DNA of 64,000 nucleotides from Saprospiraceae bacterium (lineage in GTDB: Bacteria > Bacteroidota > Bacteroidia > Chitinophagales > Saprospiraceae), in NCBI GenBank assembly GCA_016714085.1, contig JADJNW010000014.1, positions 1 through 64,000 on the forward strand. Reading direction: 5' to 3'. The notes under the pieces were generated by a model that saw nothing but the letters and a program-made list of their open reading frames with translations, had not been told where the DNA came from and did no database searches. Position numbers and translations under genes: made by a program. The first letter of the stretch is position 1; every line of letters starts with the position of its first letter. Of the stretch, positions 1 to 8,967 are shown in pieces.

Positions 1-106
1 TATTTTCAAGCTATTCATTATCAGGCGGTTTTTTGTGCATAAAATAAACTAAAATTCTTAAACATTAAAACAGATGCGCTTCAGAATCGTTTTGGCGTGA
101 AATGCA

Positions 107-138
107 AAAGCGGCTCAAAGATTTCCTCAAGCCGCTTT
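107..138 (-). terminator. Terminator hairpin after moxR
   Basis: Inverted repeat with 9-bp arms at 107-115 and 130-138 (AAAGCGGCT and its complement), just beyond the stop of the minus-strand moxR gene. On the minus strand the second arm is followed by TTTTGC, a short U tract. The remaining bases 1-106 hold no gene that I can support. Confidence 0.6.
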
Positions 139-165
139 CGATATTTTTACGAAGTTATTACAAAA

Positions 166-1137
166 TTATAATAAGCTTTCAATGATTTTCTCTTCTGTAA
201 TACCTTCTGCTTCCGCTTTGTAATTTCGCACAATACGGTGACGCAATACATACTTGGCAACAGCTTGCACATCTTCCATATCCGGTGAATACTTCCCACG
301 AATAGCCGCATGACACTTTGCACCTAACACCAGATATTGCGAGGCACGAGGTCCTGCACCCCAGGAAATATAGTCGTTCACCAGGGTCGTAGCGCGAGGT
401 GTACCCGGACGGGTTTTAGTTGCCAGTGAAACCGCATATTCCAGCACATTGTCAGCAATTGGAATTTTTCGGATCAACTGCTGGTAAGATAGAATTTGAG
501 GGCCAGTCACCACGTGCGATAGTTCAAACTTTTGCAAGCTGGTCGTGCCTTTTACCACCTGCAATTCTTCCTCGTAAGATGGATAATCCAAAGGAATATT
601 GAACATGAAGCGATCGAGCTGCGCTTCGGGCAGCGGATAAGTGCCTTCCTGTTCGATAGGGTTTTGCGTCGCCAAAACAAAAAACGGAGAAGGTAGCAAA
701 TGTTTTGCACCGCTCACTGTTACCGAGCGTTCTTGCATTGCTTCGAGCAAGGCCGCCTGTGTTTTCGGCGGGGTACGATTGATTTCATCTGCTAATACGA
801 TGTTTGCGAAAAGTGGGCCGCGATTGAATTTGAAATGCCGATCTTCATCTAAAATTTCTGTACCGGTAATGTCCGAAGGCATCAAGTCGGGTGTAAACTG
901 AATTCTTTTAAATTCCAGATCCAATACTTCAGAAATGGTGCTCACCAACAAGGTTTTAGCCAAACCCGGCACACCTACCAGTAAACTGTGACCATTACTA
1001 AATAGCGAAATAATAACCGTTTTTACAACTTCGTCTTGACCGACAATTACTTTGGCAATTTCTTTTGACAAGTCACGATACGACTGCGCCAGTGCATCCA
1101 CTGCTTCTACATCAGACTTGTAGGCTATCTGCGTCAT
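166..1137 (-). CDS. MoxR family AAA+ ATPase
   Basis: A 323-residue AAA+ ATPase of the MoxR family, which acts as a chaperone-like factor in maturation of metal- or von Willebrand-domain proteins. Visible motifs are Walker A GVPGLAKT (55-62), Walker B IVLADEIN (113-120), and the sensor-1 stretch ATQNPIEQEGTYPLPEAQLD that is typical of MoxR. Length is normal for the family. In Bacteroidota this gene often precedes DUF58 and VWA genes, but the downstream side lies outside the window and a terminator follows directly. The substrate is therefore unknown. Confidence 0.93.
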   Translation of the reverse strand: MTQIAYKSDVEAVDALAQSYRDLSKEIAKVIVGQDEVVKTVIISLFSNGHSLLVGVPGLAKTLLVSTISEVLDLEFKRIQFTPDLMPSDITGTEILDEDRHFKFNRGPLFANIVLADEINRTPPKTQAALLEAMQERSVTVSGAKHLLPSPFFVLATQNPIEQEGTYPLPEAQLDRFMFNIPLDYPSYEEELQVVKGTTSLQKFELSHVVTGPQILSYQQLIRKIPIADNVLEYAVSLATKTRPGTPRATTLVNDYISWGAGPRASQYLVLGAKCHAAIRGKYSPDMEDVQAVAKYVLRHRIVRNYKAEAEGITEEKIIESLL

Positions 1138-1272
1138 TTTTGATTATTTTATAATGAATAGACAAATCGGGTTCAGTACTTTTTTGATAGAAATGCGAAA
1201 TATGCTAAAAAAATAAGGCATTCGCAAAAGCAATAACGTTCTCTTAACACGATTGTTTCAGAATTTCGGGCT

Positions 1273-1896
1273 TCAATTGCAAGTCCACAAAACTTCCGAA
1301 AGCGGATACGATTTTGGTTTATACGAATAATGCCACCATTCGGTGCGAATCCATTGAAAACCAAAGTCTCCCATCGTTTTTTTTAGCAATGCTCTATTCT
1401 TCAAAACCTCTTTTGGAAGATTGGTATAATCATGATGCCCTTCCTTACCAAAATAATCATACTCGGTACCCATGTCCAATTCCTTACCCTTGACATCCAC
1501 AATTGTCAAATCCACCGCCGAGCCGCGATTGTGCATCGAGCCTTTTCGAGGATCAGCTACATAATTCGGATTCGGCACTTTATTCCAAAGCCGCCACTGA
1601 TAAGGCCGCGGCCGATAACAATCGAACATTTTCAAGCCTAAGCCCTGTTTTTGTAATTCCTGGTGTATTTTTACAATCGCTTTTGCAACTTCTGCTCGAA
1701 GGTAACAACGGTCGCAATCATACACTTTTTCTTTCATAAAATTATTGGTCGTCGCATAGCGAATATCGATAACAATCGTAGAATCAAGTGCTTGTATATC
1801 AAGCCATTCTTTACTATCCGCAGTTATATATTTTTGCGCAAAAGCAGTTGTTGAAAAAATGATCAAGAAAAAAAAGTGTAGCGACCTCATTATCAA
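1273..1896 (-). CDS. D-alanyl-D-alanine dipeptidase, VanX/DdpX type, secreted
   Basis: A 207-residue zinc dipeptidase of peptidase family M15D, which splits D-Ala-D-Ala. Residues 1-20 form a signal peptide ending AFA, so the mature enzyme is periplasmic. The zinc and catalytic motifs are present: SMHNRGSAVD (H122, D129) and EWWH (E186, H189). A second start codon two residues downstream (MRSLHFFF) is equally possible. No vanH/vanA neighbours are present, so peptidoglycan turnover or nutrient scavenging is more likely than glycopeptide resistance. Confidence 0.9.
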   Translation of the reverse strand: MIMRSLHFFFLIIFSTTAFAQKYITADSKEWLDIQALDSTIVIDIRYATTNNFMKEKVYDCDRCYLRAEVAKAIVKIHQELQKQGLGLKMFDCYRPRPYQWRLWNKVPNPNYVADPRKGSMHNRGSAVDLTIVDVKGKELDMGTEYDYFGKEGHHDYTNLPKEVLKNRALLKKTMGDFGFQWIRTEWWHYSYKPKSYPLSEVLWTCN

Positions 1897-1975
1897 TAAA
1901 TTTGAGTTCGTCGCAAAGTAAAGGCGTTTTTTTAAATTTCATTACTTTTGCGGGACTTTTGTAAAATAGATGTAG

Positions 1976-3577
1976 ATGCCAGACTCGAGAAGCCATAATA
2001 TATATAATCAACGATTTTCAAAGTGGTTGTTTCTTGCTGCAATTATATTGCTGGCCCCGGCTTTGCTCATCAATTTGGGGTTGCTTACCTTCATTGATGA
2101 TGAAGCTATTCGCTCACTCGTAGCACTGGAAATGAAGCTCTCCGGCAATTATATTACTCCTACGCTTAATGGTGAATTTTATTATAATAAGCCCCCTTTA
2201 TATAATTGGTTCATCCTGCTTTTTTTTAATATTATGAGTAATATTAGCGAGTTTACTGCTCGCATTCCAACGCTGGTATGCCTGTTGGGCTACGCGGCCA
2301 CAATTTTTTATTATTTTAAAAAACATTATGATACTAAAATTGCATTTTTAAATGCGTTTTTTCTGATTACCTGTGGGCGGATTTTGTTTTATGATTCGAT
2401 GTTAGGCCTGATTGATATTGGTTTTTCCTGGGTAATATTTACTTCCTTTATGGTCATTTATCATCAATATCAAAAGCAAAATTCTTGGGCATTATTTTTA
2501 ATTTCTTATTTACTTACAGCGCTTGCTTTTTTGATGAAAGGCTTACCGGCAGTGGTTTTTCAAGGATTTACATTATTGGCATTTTTTATTTACCAAAAAC
2601 AAGTCAGAAAATTATTTTCCATTCAGCATATTATTGGTGGACTGCTTTTTATTCTTATTGTTAGCGGATATTATTTAATATATAATGAATATAATTCGCT
2701 ATCAAATGTCTTTACAACCCTTTTTTCTGAGTCCTCCAAGCGCACGGTCGTCAATTTTGGTATCTGGAAAACAATATTACATTTATTTACTTTTCCTTTT
2801 GAAATGATTTATCATTTTTTACCCTGGGCTTTAATGATCGTTTATTTTATTCGAAAAGATATTGTAAAGCTTATCCTGCAAGATAAATTTATTACATATA
2901 ATTTATTGATTTTCATAGCGAATCTCCTTGTTTATTGGACATCCGTAGAAGTTTATCCGCGTTATCTGTTGATGCACGCGCCACTGATTTTTTCTGTGTA
3001 CATTTATTTACATTACATTCATAAAAAGGAAAATTCATTTACTTTTAAAATTTTAGATAAAATTTATTTTGGTGTTTTACTTATAATAATGTTAGGCAGC
3101 TTTGCACCATTATTTATGGCTCAAACCCAAGGCATATCTCATTTGTATTTAAAATCGCTCAGCATAAGCGCCGCGCTTGTATTTTTAGTTTCGCTCTATT
3201 GGAAATTACCAAACGAGCGCTTGACATTGATGGTTGTTTTTCTTTTGGTCTTCCGGATTGGGTTCAATTGGTTTGTACTGCCCGACCGCAATGCAAATGA
3301 TTTCGGAGATGTTTGTCGACAGACTTCCAGAGAAGTTGGGCAAAAATTTGCTGGCCAAAAACTTTATCTTTACAAAGAAACAAAGCTCCAAACCACTAAT
3401 TCATTTTACATCACGAATGAACGCAAAGAAATTCTAAGAAATCAAGTGGAAAATTTTGATTCAAATGCAGTTTATATTATTGATCCGGATTTATATCCAA
3501 ATCTGAATTACGAAAAATTAGCAGAAATCAAACTACGCCACGATACATTGACTTTTGATATTGGTAGATTAAAATAA
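1976..3577 (+). CDS. ArnT-like membrane glycosyltransferase (GT83/GT39 type)
   Basis: A 533-residue polytopic membrane protein of the ArnT/dolichyl-phosphate-mannose protein mannosyltransferase superfamily, which moves a sugar from a polyprenyl-phosphate carrier to a lipid or protein on the periplasmic face. The first external loop has the expected acidic pair (DDEAIRS, 41-47) and the ArnT-like motif YYNKPPLYNW (69-78). About ten hydrophobic segments follow, then a soluble C-terminal tail. The next gene, 27 nt downstream, encodes an ArnC/DPM-like enzyme that would make the lipid-linked donor, so the pair probably forms one operon. A TACTTTTG box at 1943-1950 is a candidate -7 element but lacks a clear -33 box. 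The acceptor is unknown. Confidence 0.85.
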   Translation: MPDSRSHNIYNQRFSKWLFLAAIILLAPALLINLGLLTFIDDEAIRSLVALEMKLSGNYITPTLNGEFYYNKPPLYNWFILLFFNIMSNISEFTARIPTLVCLLGYAATIFYYFKKHYDTKIAFLNAFFLITCGRILFYDSMLGLIDIGFSWVIFTSFMVIYHQYQKQNSWALFLISYLLTALAFLMKGLPAVVFQGFTLLAFFIYQKQVRKLFSIQHIIGGLLFILIVSGYYLIYNEYNSLSNVFTTLFSESSKRTVVNFGIWKTILHLFTFPFEMIYHFLPWALMIVYFIRKDIVKLILQDKFITYNLLIFIANLLVYWTSVEVYPRYLLMHAPLIFSVYIYLHYIHKKENSFTFKILDKIYFGVLLIIMLGSFAPLFMAQTQGISHLYLKSLSISAALVFLVSLYWKLPNERLTLMVVFLLVFRIGFNWFVLPDRNANDFGDVCRQTSREVGQKFAGQKLYLYKETKLQTTNSFYITNERKEILRNQVENFDSNAVYIIDPDLYPNLNYEKLAEIKLRHDTLTFDIGRLK

Positions 3578-3604
3578 AGCGTTTTCATATTTCAAATTTC
3601 CAAA

Positions 3605-4552
3605 ATGTTTCCAAAAATATCCGTTGTCGTAACGGTTTATAATGAAGAAGAAAACATCCAACCGTTGATCGATGCTATTTCGGCGGCATTGGAGGGTTAC
3701 GAATACGAAATTGTTTATGTGGATGATGGCTCAACCGATCAAACAGTTAAAAATTTAAAATCAATACAACATGATCGGTTGAAAATCATTGAGTTAAAGA
3801 AGAATTATGGACAAAGCCTGGCGCTCATGGCCGGAATTGATCACGCCAATGGTGAGTATATAGTGACGATGGATGGTGATTTGCAAAATGATCCGACCGA
3901 TATACCGATGATGCTCCAACTCGCAGAAGAAGGCGATTGGGACATGGTCGCCGGAGAGCGCGTGAATCGGCAAGACGGGATGTTTCTTAGAAAAATTCCG
4001 AGTCGTATAGCTAATTCTATCATTCGCCGAAGCTCAGGCGTTTATCTTCGTGACTATGGCTGCGCCTTGAAAATATTCAAAGCCGATCTGGCAAAAGACC
4101 TTGGTTTATATGGGGAATTGCATCGCTTTATTCCAGTGTTGGCGGTTTTAGAGGGCGCGCGCATTACCCAAGTATCCGTAAAGCATCATCCGCGTAAATT
4201 TGGAAAATCGAAATACGGCTTGAGCCGCACCTTCAAGGTAATGAGCGATCTGTTGCTCATGCTTTTTTTTAAGCGTTATATGCAAAAACCGATGCATCTC
4301 TTTGGTAACTCGGGCGTAATACTTTTCATTATTGGGGTATTAATTAATTTTTATTTGTTGATCCTCAAGATATTAGGTCAGGATATTTGGGGAAAGCCAC
4401 TACTAATCCTGGGATTAATGCTGTTACTCGCTGGTATTCAATTGATTACGATTGGGATCGTAGTGGAAATTCAAATGCGTACTTATTTTGAGTCGCAGCA
4501 AAAGCGTCCGTATAAAATTCGCCATATTAAAGCTGGTGAGAAAATTTTGTAA
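3605..4552 (+). CDS. GT2 polyprenyl-phosphate glycosyltransferase (ArnC/DPM1-like)
   Basis: A 315-residue family 2 glycosyltransferase. The N-terminal GT-A fold shows VYNEEEN (11-17), YVDDGSTD (38-45) and DGDLQNDP (90-97, the metal-binding DxD region). It ends with two transmembrane helices (about 230-290), the layout of undecaprenyl-phosphate sugar synthases such as ArnC or GtrB. It would charge undecaprenyl phosphate with a sugar on the cytoplasmic side for the membrane transferase encoded just upstream. The sugar cannot be read from the sequence. Confidence 0.9.
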   Translation: MFPKISVVVTVYNEEENIQPLIDAISAALEGYEYEIVYVDDGSTDQTVKNLKSIQHDRLKIIELKKNYGQSLALMAGIDHANGEYIVTMDGDLQNDPTDIPMMLQLAEEGDWDMVAGERVNRQDGMFLRKIPSRIANSIIRRSSGVYLRDYGCALKIFKADLAKDLGLYGELHRFIPVLAVLEGARITQVSVKHHPRKFGKSKYGLSRTFKVMSDLLLMLFFKRYMQKPMHLFGNSGVILFIIGVLINFYLLILKILGQDIWGKPLLILGLMLLLAGIQLITIGIVVEIQMRTYFESQQKRPYKIRHIKAGEKIL

Positions 4553-4569
4553 TAAGTATAAAGAAATCT

Positions 4570-4591
4570 GACTGCTCTAATCAGATTTTGA
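4570..4591 (+). terminator. Hairpin after the glycosyltransferase pair
   Basis: A short inverted repeat, ATCTGA and TCAGAT with a T-rich right flank, lies in the 57-nt gap between the GT2 gene and the NRAMP-related gene. It could terminate the glycosyltransferase transcript. The stem is short, so this is tentative. Confidence 0.4.
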
Positions 4592-4609
4592 GTATCTAAA
4601 AGAACACCT

Positions 4610-5926
4610 ATGCCCAAAACAATTTCCTTTCGCCAAGGGCTGTCGAGCGTTTTGCTTTGGTCGGTTATATCGGCGGCTTTTATCGGCCCGGGTACCGTTA
4701 CTACGGCATCCAGTTCAGGCGCTACTTTTCAATTGGATTTGCTTTGGGCTTTGACCTTTTCTATTATTGCCACAATGGTTTTGCAAGAAGCGGCAGCGCG
4801 TATCACTATTGCTTCCGGCAAAAGTTTAGGAGAGATTATTGCGCTTAAATATTCTAAACGAAATCAAAGATTAAGATTGTTTTTATTCATTGCGGTTGCT
4901 TTTGGTTGCGCAGCTTATCAAATGGGCAATATCCTTGGTGCCGTTTCGGGGTTAATTTTTATATTCACAGATATTCCAAGATGGATACTTACACTGGCAG
5001 TGGCGACAGTAGGCATTGGTTTTCTTTGGACGGGCAATGTACAAATGATCGCCAGAACCCTGGGGGCAGTGGTAGCACTCATGGGGCTTGCTTTTTGTTG
5101 GGTTGCTTTCCAAACGGATTTTACATTTGCGGCTATTTCAAAAGCAATATTTGTTCCCTCTTTTCCTGAAAGTTCTTCTTTGCTGGTAATAGGCCTGATT
5201 GGCACAACGATTGTTCCGTACAACTTATTCCTGGCATCCGGCATTGGTCAAGGACAGGATATTCGAGAAATGCGACTCGGGGTAGCGATTGCTATTCTGA
5301 TCGGTGGTATTATTTCAGCGGCTATTTTATTTACAGGTACATTGGTAGATGGCGCTTATAGCTATGAAGCTTTGGTAGCCGCTATGACTGCAAAACTAGG
5401 GAATTGGTCTGTTCTGTTATTTGGATTTGGATTATTTGCAGCAGGTATGACTTCTTGCATAACTGCACCTCTGGCTGCTGCTATTACCGGCAAAAGTTTA
5501 TTAGGAAATCAAAGTACTAAATGGGAAAATAAAGCGATCTACTTTCGCTTGGTATGGGGCATCGTTTTTGGTGTGGGTTTATTTTTCAGTTTGACAGGCA
5601 TCCGGCCAATTCCAGCGATTATTCTGGCTCAAGCTATTAATGGCGTGCTGCTACCCATTGTCACTATTTTTTTGTTATTGGCAATGAACGATCGACAACT
5701 TTTGCCAAAAGATTTTTTAAATAAACCTTTTGCTAATATAATTACATTATTGATCGTAGGCATTACCTGTTTTTTAGGATTAACGAATATCTGGAAAGCG
5801 CTTGGAAATATTGTTTCAATCATTAATCAATGGCAAGCTAATTTGATTTGGATAAACTTAATGCTTGCCGCATTGTTTGTGACGCTATTAGGAATGAAGA
5901 TTTTTAGAAAAGAAAAAACCTCGTAG
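4610..5926 (+). CDS. NRAMP-related divalent metal transporter
   Basis: A 438-residue protein with about eleven membrane segments and the overall sequence pattern of the Nramp family. The two ion-binding helices are not canonical. In TM1 the usual DPGN is replaced by GPGT (26-29), and in TM6 the usual A-x-x-M-P-H is replaced by GTTIVPYN (198-205). Manganese and iron transporters use the Asp, Asn and Met that are missing here, so substrate preference may differ, as known for NRAMP-related magnesium transporters. Membrane location is confident; the substrate is not. The stop codon overlaps the left arm of the shared terminator at 5916-5947. Confidence 0.8.
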   Translation: MPKTISFRQGLSSVLLWSVISAAFIGPGTVTTASSSGATFQLDLLWALTFSIIATMVLQEAAARITIASGKSLGEIIALKYSKRNQRLRLFLFIAVAFGCAAYQMGNILGAVSGLIFIFTDIPRWILTLAVATVGIGFLWTGNVQMIARTLGAVVALMGLAFCWVAFQTDFTFAAISKAIFVPSFPESSSLLVIGLIGTTIVPYNLFLASGIGQGQDIREMRLGVAIAILIGGIISAAILFTGTLVDGAYSYEALVAAMTAKLGNWSVLLFGFGLFAAGMTSCITAPLAAAITGKSLLGNQSTKWENKAIYFRLVWGIVFGVGLFFSLTGIRPIPAIILAQAINGVLLPIVTIFLLLAMNDRQLLPKDFLNKPFANIITLLIVGITCFLGLTNIWKALGNIVSIINQWQANLIWINLMLAALFVTLLGMKIFRKEKTS

Positions 5927-5947
5927 TTTTCTTTATCCACGAGGTTT
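5916..5947. terminator. Bidirectional terminator between convergent genes
   Basis: Arms AAACCTCGT (5916-5924) and ACGAGGTTT (5939-5947) form a 9-bp hairpin between the plus-strand NRAMP-related gene and the minus-strand alpha-oxoamine synthase. The same AAACCTCGT core recurs in the hairpin at 50850-50885, so it may be a member of a dispersed palindrome family as well as a terminator. Confidence 0.6.
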
Positions 5948-5974
5948 CTATTATATCAATTTCACAAGAAAATT

Positions 5975-7224
5975 TTATGGTGCAACGTCAAATGCTGCTT
6001 CAATTTGATAAGCGCCGGACTTCAATTTCTCGGCCACTTCACCAAAAGCATTTACCGTCACTTCAATATCCTCATCCGTGTGTACCGCCGTTGGAATCAA
6101 ACGCAGCAGCATCATACCTTTCGGAATAACAGGATAGATAACGATGGAACAAAAAATATCGTAGTTTTCTCTCAAATCATATACCAATGCAGTCGCTTCG
6201 CCTACGTTACCTTTCATCATAACCGGGGTTACGCAGGTATTGGAATGACCCAGGTCAAAACCTTTGGTGCGCAAGCCATTTTGCAATTTTGTTACATTTT
6301 CCCAAAGTTTTGCTTTTAATTCCGGGTACTTACGTAACAATTCCAGTCGCTTGAGATTTCCAATAACCAATGGCATGGGCAATGATTTTGCAAAAATCTG
6401 TGAACGGGTATTGTATCGTAAATAATTCAATACAGCCTTGTTGCCAGCTACAAATGCGCCAATGCTCGCCATAGATTTAGCGAATGTACTAAAATATAAA
6501 TCAATTTTATCTTGCACTCCTTGTTCTTCACCAGCGCCAGCGCCGGTTTCACCTAATGTACCAAACCCGTGCGCATCGTCCACCAATAAACGGAAGTTGT
6601 ATTTCTCTTTTAAATCTGTAATTTCCTTCAAGATACCCTGCTCCCCACGCATACCAAATACGCCTTCTGTCACTACCAAAATACCTCCGCCGGAAGCTTC
6701 CGCCGCCACAATGGCTTTTTTCATCTGCTTTTCAAAGCTGTCAATATCATTGTGCTCAAAAGCAAAGCGCTCACCGATATGCATTCTGATACCATCATAA
6801 ATACATGCGTGATTGTCCTTATCATAAACAACCACATCGCGGCGGCTAAGCAAAGCATCAATAATAGAGATAATGCCCTGATAACCATAATTGAGCAACA
6901 TCGCATCTTCCTTTTGTACAAAAGCTGCGAGTTCGTGCTCTAATTGCTCATGGTATTTCGATTCTCCAGACATCATTCGGGCGCCCATCGGATAGGCTAA
7001 TCCCCATTCCGCTGCGGCTCTGCATCTACTTTCCGTACTTCAGGGTGGTTTGCTAAACCCAGGTAATTATTGAGGCTCCAAATAATTTTTTCTCTCCCTT
7101 GGAATTTCATACGGTTTCCTAATTCCCCTTCCAATTTTGGGAACGTATAATAACCGTGTGCCATGTCTGAAAACTTTCCAAGCGGACCTCTGTCAGCCTT
7201 GATTTTTTCAAAAAGATCCATCAT
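5975..7224 (-). CDS. Alpha-oxoamine synthase (serine palmitoyltransferase/KBL-like), frameshifted
   Basis: A PLP-dependent enzyme of the alpha-oxoamine synthase group, which joins an amino acid to an acyl-CoA. In Bacteroidota the closest known role is the serine palmitoyltransferase step of sphingolipid synthesis, but 2-amino-3-ketobutyrate CoA ligase is an alternative. The N-terminal part ends in VRKVDAE and then shifts frame. The rest resumes as AAAEWGLAYPMGARMMSG and contains the PLP-lysine motif STFAKSMAS and the DDAHGFGTLG motif. Restoring one G near 7016-7019 (gagccg to gaggccg on the minus strand) rejoins a full protein of about 416 residues. I regard it as one gene whose break is probably a sequence error. 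Confidence 0.82.
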
Positions 7225-7265
7225 TGTTTAAAGCGTTTTATGATTCAAATTTAGGCAATGGATGA

Positions 7266-7796
7266 CTACCAGATTTTAGTTGCTTTTTCTGACGCTACCC
7301 ACTGGCTCCAGGTTTTATTGTATGTATGCAGGCGATTTGTCTTTTTACCCGATGCATCTACAATTTCATTTCCCTGGTTGACCCATTCAAAAATACTTCC
7401 GTATAAATTATACACGTTTGAAAACCCTAATTTTCGGAGCTTTTCTCCTGTTTTTTCGCTGCGATACCCTACCGAGCAGTACAGCACAATTCTTGCATCT
7501 TTGGGAATATCAGCTAGTCGCTTTTCATCAAAATGATCATAACCCAAATACTCCGCCCCTTCTATATGGCTCACTTCGTATTCGGGCCATTCCCGCGTGT
7601 CAAAGATATGAACTTCGCGTTGAATATTCTTCAATTCTTCTACGCCAATTAAAGGGATAGAAAAACGCAGTAGCTGCTCTAGTTTTTGGTCGAATGCAGG
7701 ATTTTGTACCGATGGGCGTTTTGTTGGTGTTTGGGTACAGCCAATTTGTAAGAAGAAAATATACATAACTGAAAGCAAATATTTCCAAACGCGCAT
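7266..7796 (-). CDS. Rhodanese-domain lipoprotein
   Basis: A 176-residue lipoprotein. I chose the start at 7796 (MRVWKYLL) because it gives a signal peptide ending in the lipobox LQIGC with the lipidated Cys at 20, and avoids overlap with the upstream decarboxylase gene. Residues 60-145 form a rhodanese domain with the active-site loop CSVGYRS (Cys107). Such domains move sulfane sulfur or act as redox thiols. Its place in the thr-mvaD cluster may reflect only shared transcription. Confidence 0.85.
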   Translation of the reverse strand: MRVWKYLLSVMYIFFLQIGCTQTPTKRPSVQNPAFDQKLEQLLRFSIPLIGVEELKNIQREVHIFDTREWPEYEVSHIEGAEYLGYDHFDEKRLADIPKDARIVLYCSVGYRSEKTGEKLRKLGFSNVYNLYGSIFEWVNQGNEIVDASGKKTNRLHTYNKTWSQWVASEKATKIW

Positions 7797-7807
7797 AGTA
7801 CGATTTT

Positions 7808-8890
7808 TTATAATTCTATTGGCCCGCTGCCAACTTTGTCTTGAATATATTGTTTGTTTTCGCAAAATTGAATCAGTTCGTTATCAATAAAACGTTTAAC
7901 ATCGGGTTGAATATTTTCCGGGTATAGTAAATGTAAATTGGGGCCGGCATCCAGACTGAAATACAATGGAAGTCGAGTATCATTTCTGAATTGCTGCACT
8001 TTTTCAATTGCCGCCACGGTATTGGGCTTCAAAAGCATAAAAGGAGGATTAGACAATAACATCAAGGCGTGCAACGCTAAAGCTTCTGCTTCTGCAATTT
8101 TTCCAAAAGCCTCTATATCGCCAGTTTTTAATGCACTCAATAATGCTCGAAATCTTTGCCGAGCCTGCTCGTATCGATTTTGCGCATAGATATTACTATC
8201 CATTAATTCGTGCCCTGCCCTGCTCGAAACACTTTTTTCGCCTTTACTAATAATCAAAATATCGTCGTGATAAGTTTTAAAGACTTCGTTCAATTCTGTA
8301 AATGGCACTGCATATTCATTAGACGCGCTTGCTACTTCCGAGGTCACACCCCAAATAGCCATTCCCCCATAAATGGATCTACACGCACTTCCCGATCCCA
8401 ATCGAGCAAGATAAGATGCTTTTTGCTTGAATTCGGATGCTTTTTGTAGCGTACCAAACAAGTTTTTTTCCATGCTGCAAAGGCATAATGCCAAGGCACT
8501 CATACTCGATGCAGAAGAAGCAATCCCGGCAGAATGTGGAAAAGAATTAGTAGAGCGTATCGTCAAATGTAATTGCTTCAGGAATGGGAAGATTTCAGTA
8601 AGCCCGGATAAGAATTTATGCACTTTTGCCTTGAAATCTTCGTTTGATTGATCGTTGAAAAAAAAATCCAGGGATACATTAGGATCAATTGAGCTTTTCG
8701 GCTTGTAGTCAATCCAGGTATTGGTACAAGCAGTTTCTAATGTAAAACTGATGGAAGGGTTACGTGGCAACTGAACTCCATGTTTTCCCCAATATTTGAT
8801 GATTGCTAAATTGGAAGGGCTACGCCAACCGACGCTTCCTGGCTTGGTTTTATTGCTTTCTACGATCAAACTTAGGTCTCTGTAATCCAT
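7808..8890 (-). CDS. mvaD: Diphosphomevalonate decarboxylase
   Basis: A 360-residue GHMP-superfamily enzyme that converts mevalonate diphosphate to isopentenyl diphosphate with ATP. Diagnostic stretches are SNLAIIKYWGKHG (26-38), the GHMP nucleotide loop HSAGIASSASS (119-129) and the catalytic-Asp region FSLDAGPNLH near the C-terminus. Length is normal. Its presence indicates a mevalonate route to isoprenoids, as in Flavobacteriia and Saprospiria, not the MEP route of many Bacteroidia. It lies 77 nt downstream of thrC on the same strand. Confidence 0.93.
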   Translation of the reverse strand: MDYRDLSLIVESNKTKPGSVGWRSPSNLAIIKYWGKHGVQLPRNPSISFTLETACTNTWIDYKPKSSIDPNVSLDFFFNDQSNEDFKAKVHKFLSGLTEIFPFLKQLHLTIRSTNSFPHSAGIASSASSMSALALCLCSMEKNLFGTLQKASEFKQKASYLARLGSGSACRSIYGGMAIWGVTSEVASASNEYAVPFTELNEVFKTYHDDILIISKGEKSVSSRAGHELMDSNIYAQNRYEQARQRFRALLSALKTGDIEAFGKIAEAEALALHALMLLSNPPFMLLKPNTVAAIEKVQQFRNDTRLPLYFSLDAGPNLHLLYPENIQPDVKRFIDNELIQFCENKQYIQDKVGSGPIEL

Positions 8891-8943
8891 TATTTCTGCT
8901 GATTTCCTTTAATATGAATATAGATCAAAAATATTTCCCTTTG

Positions 8944-8965
8944 AAATGTTCCACGTGGAACATTT
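8944..8965. promoter_or_regulatory. parS-like centromere site 1 (intergenic)
   Basis: A perfect 22-bp palindrome with core TGTTCCACGTGGAACA at 8947-8962. It differs from the Bacillus parS TGTTCCACGTGAAACA at one position and is fully symmetric. It lies between thrC and mvaD. ParB binds such sites near the chromosome origin. No parA/parB lies in the window, so this is a motif-based call. Confidence 0.75.
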
Positions 8966-8967
8966 TG

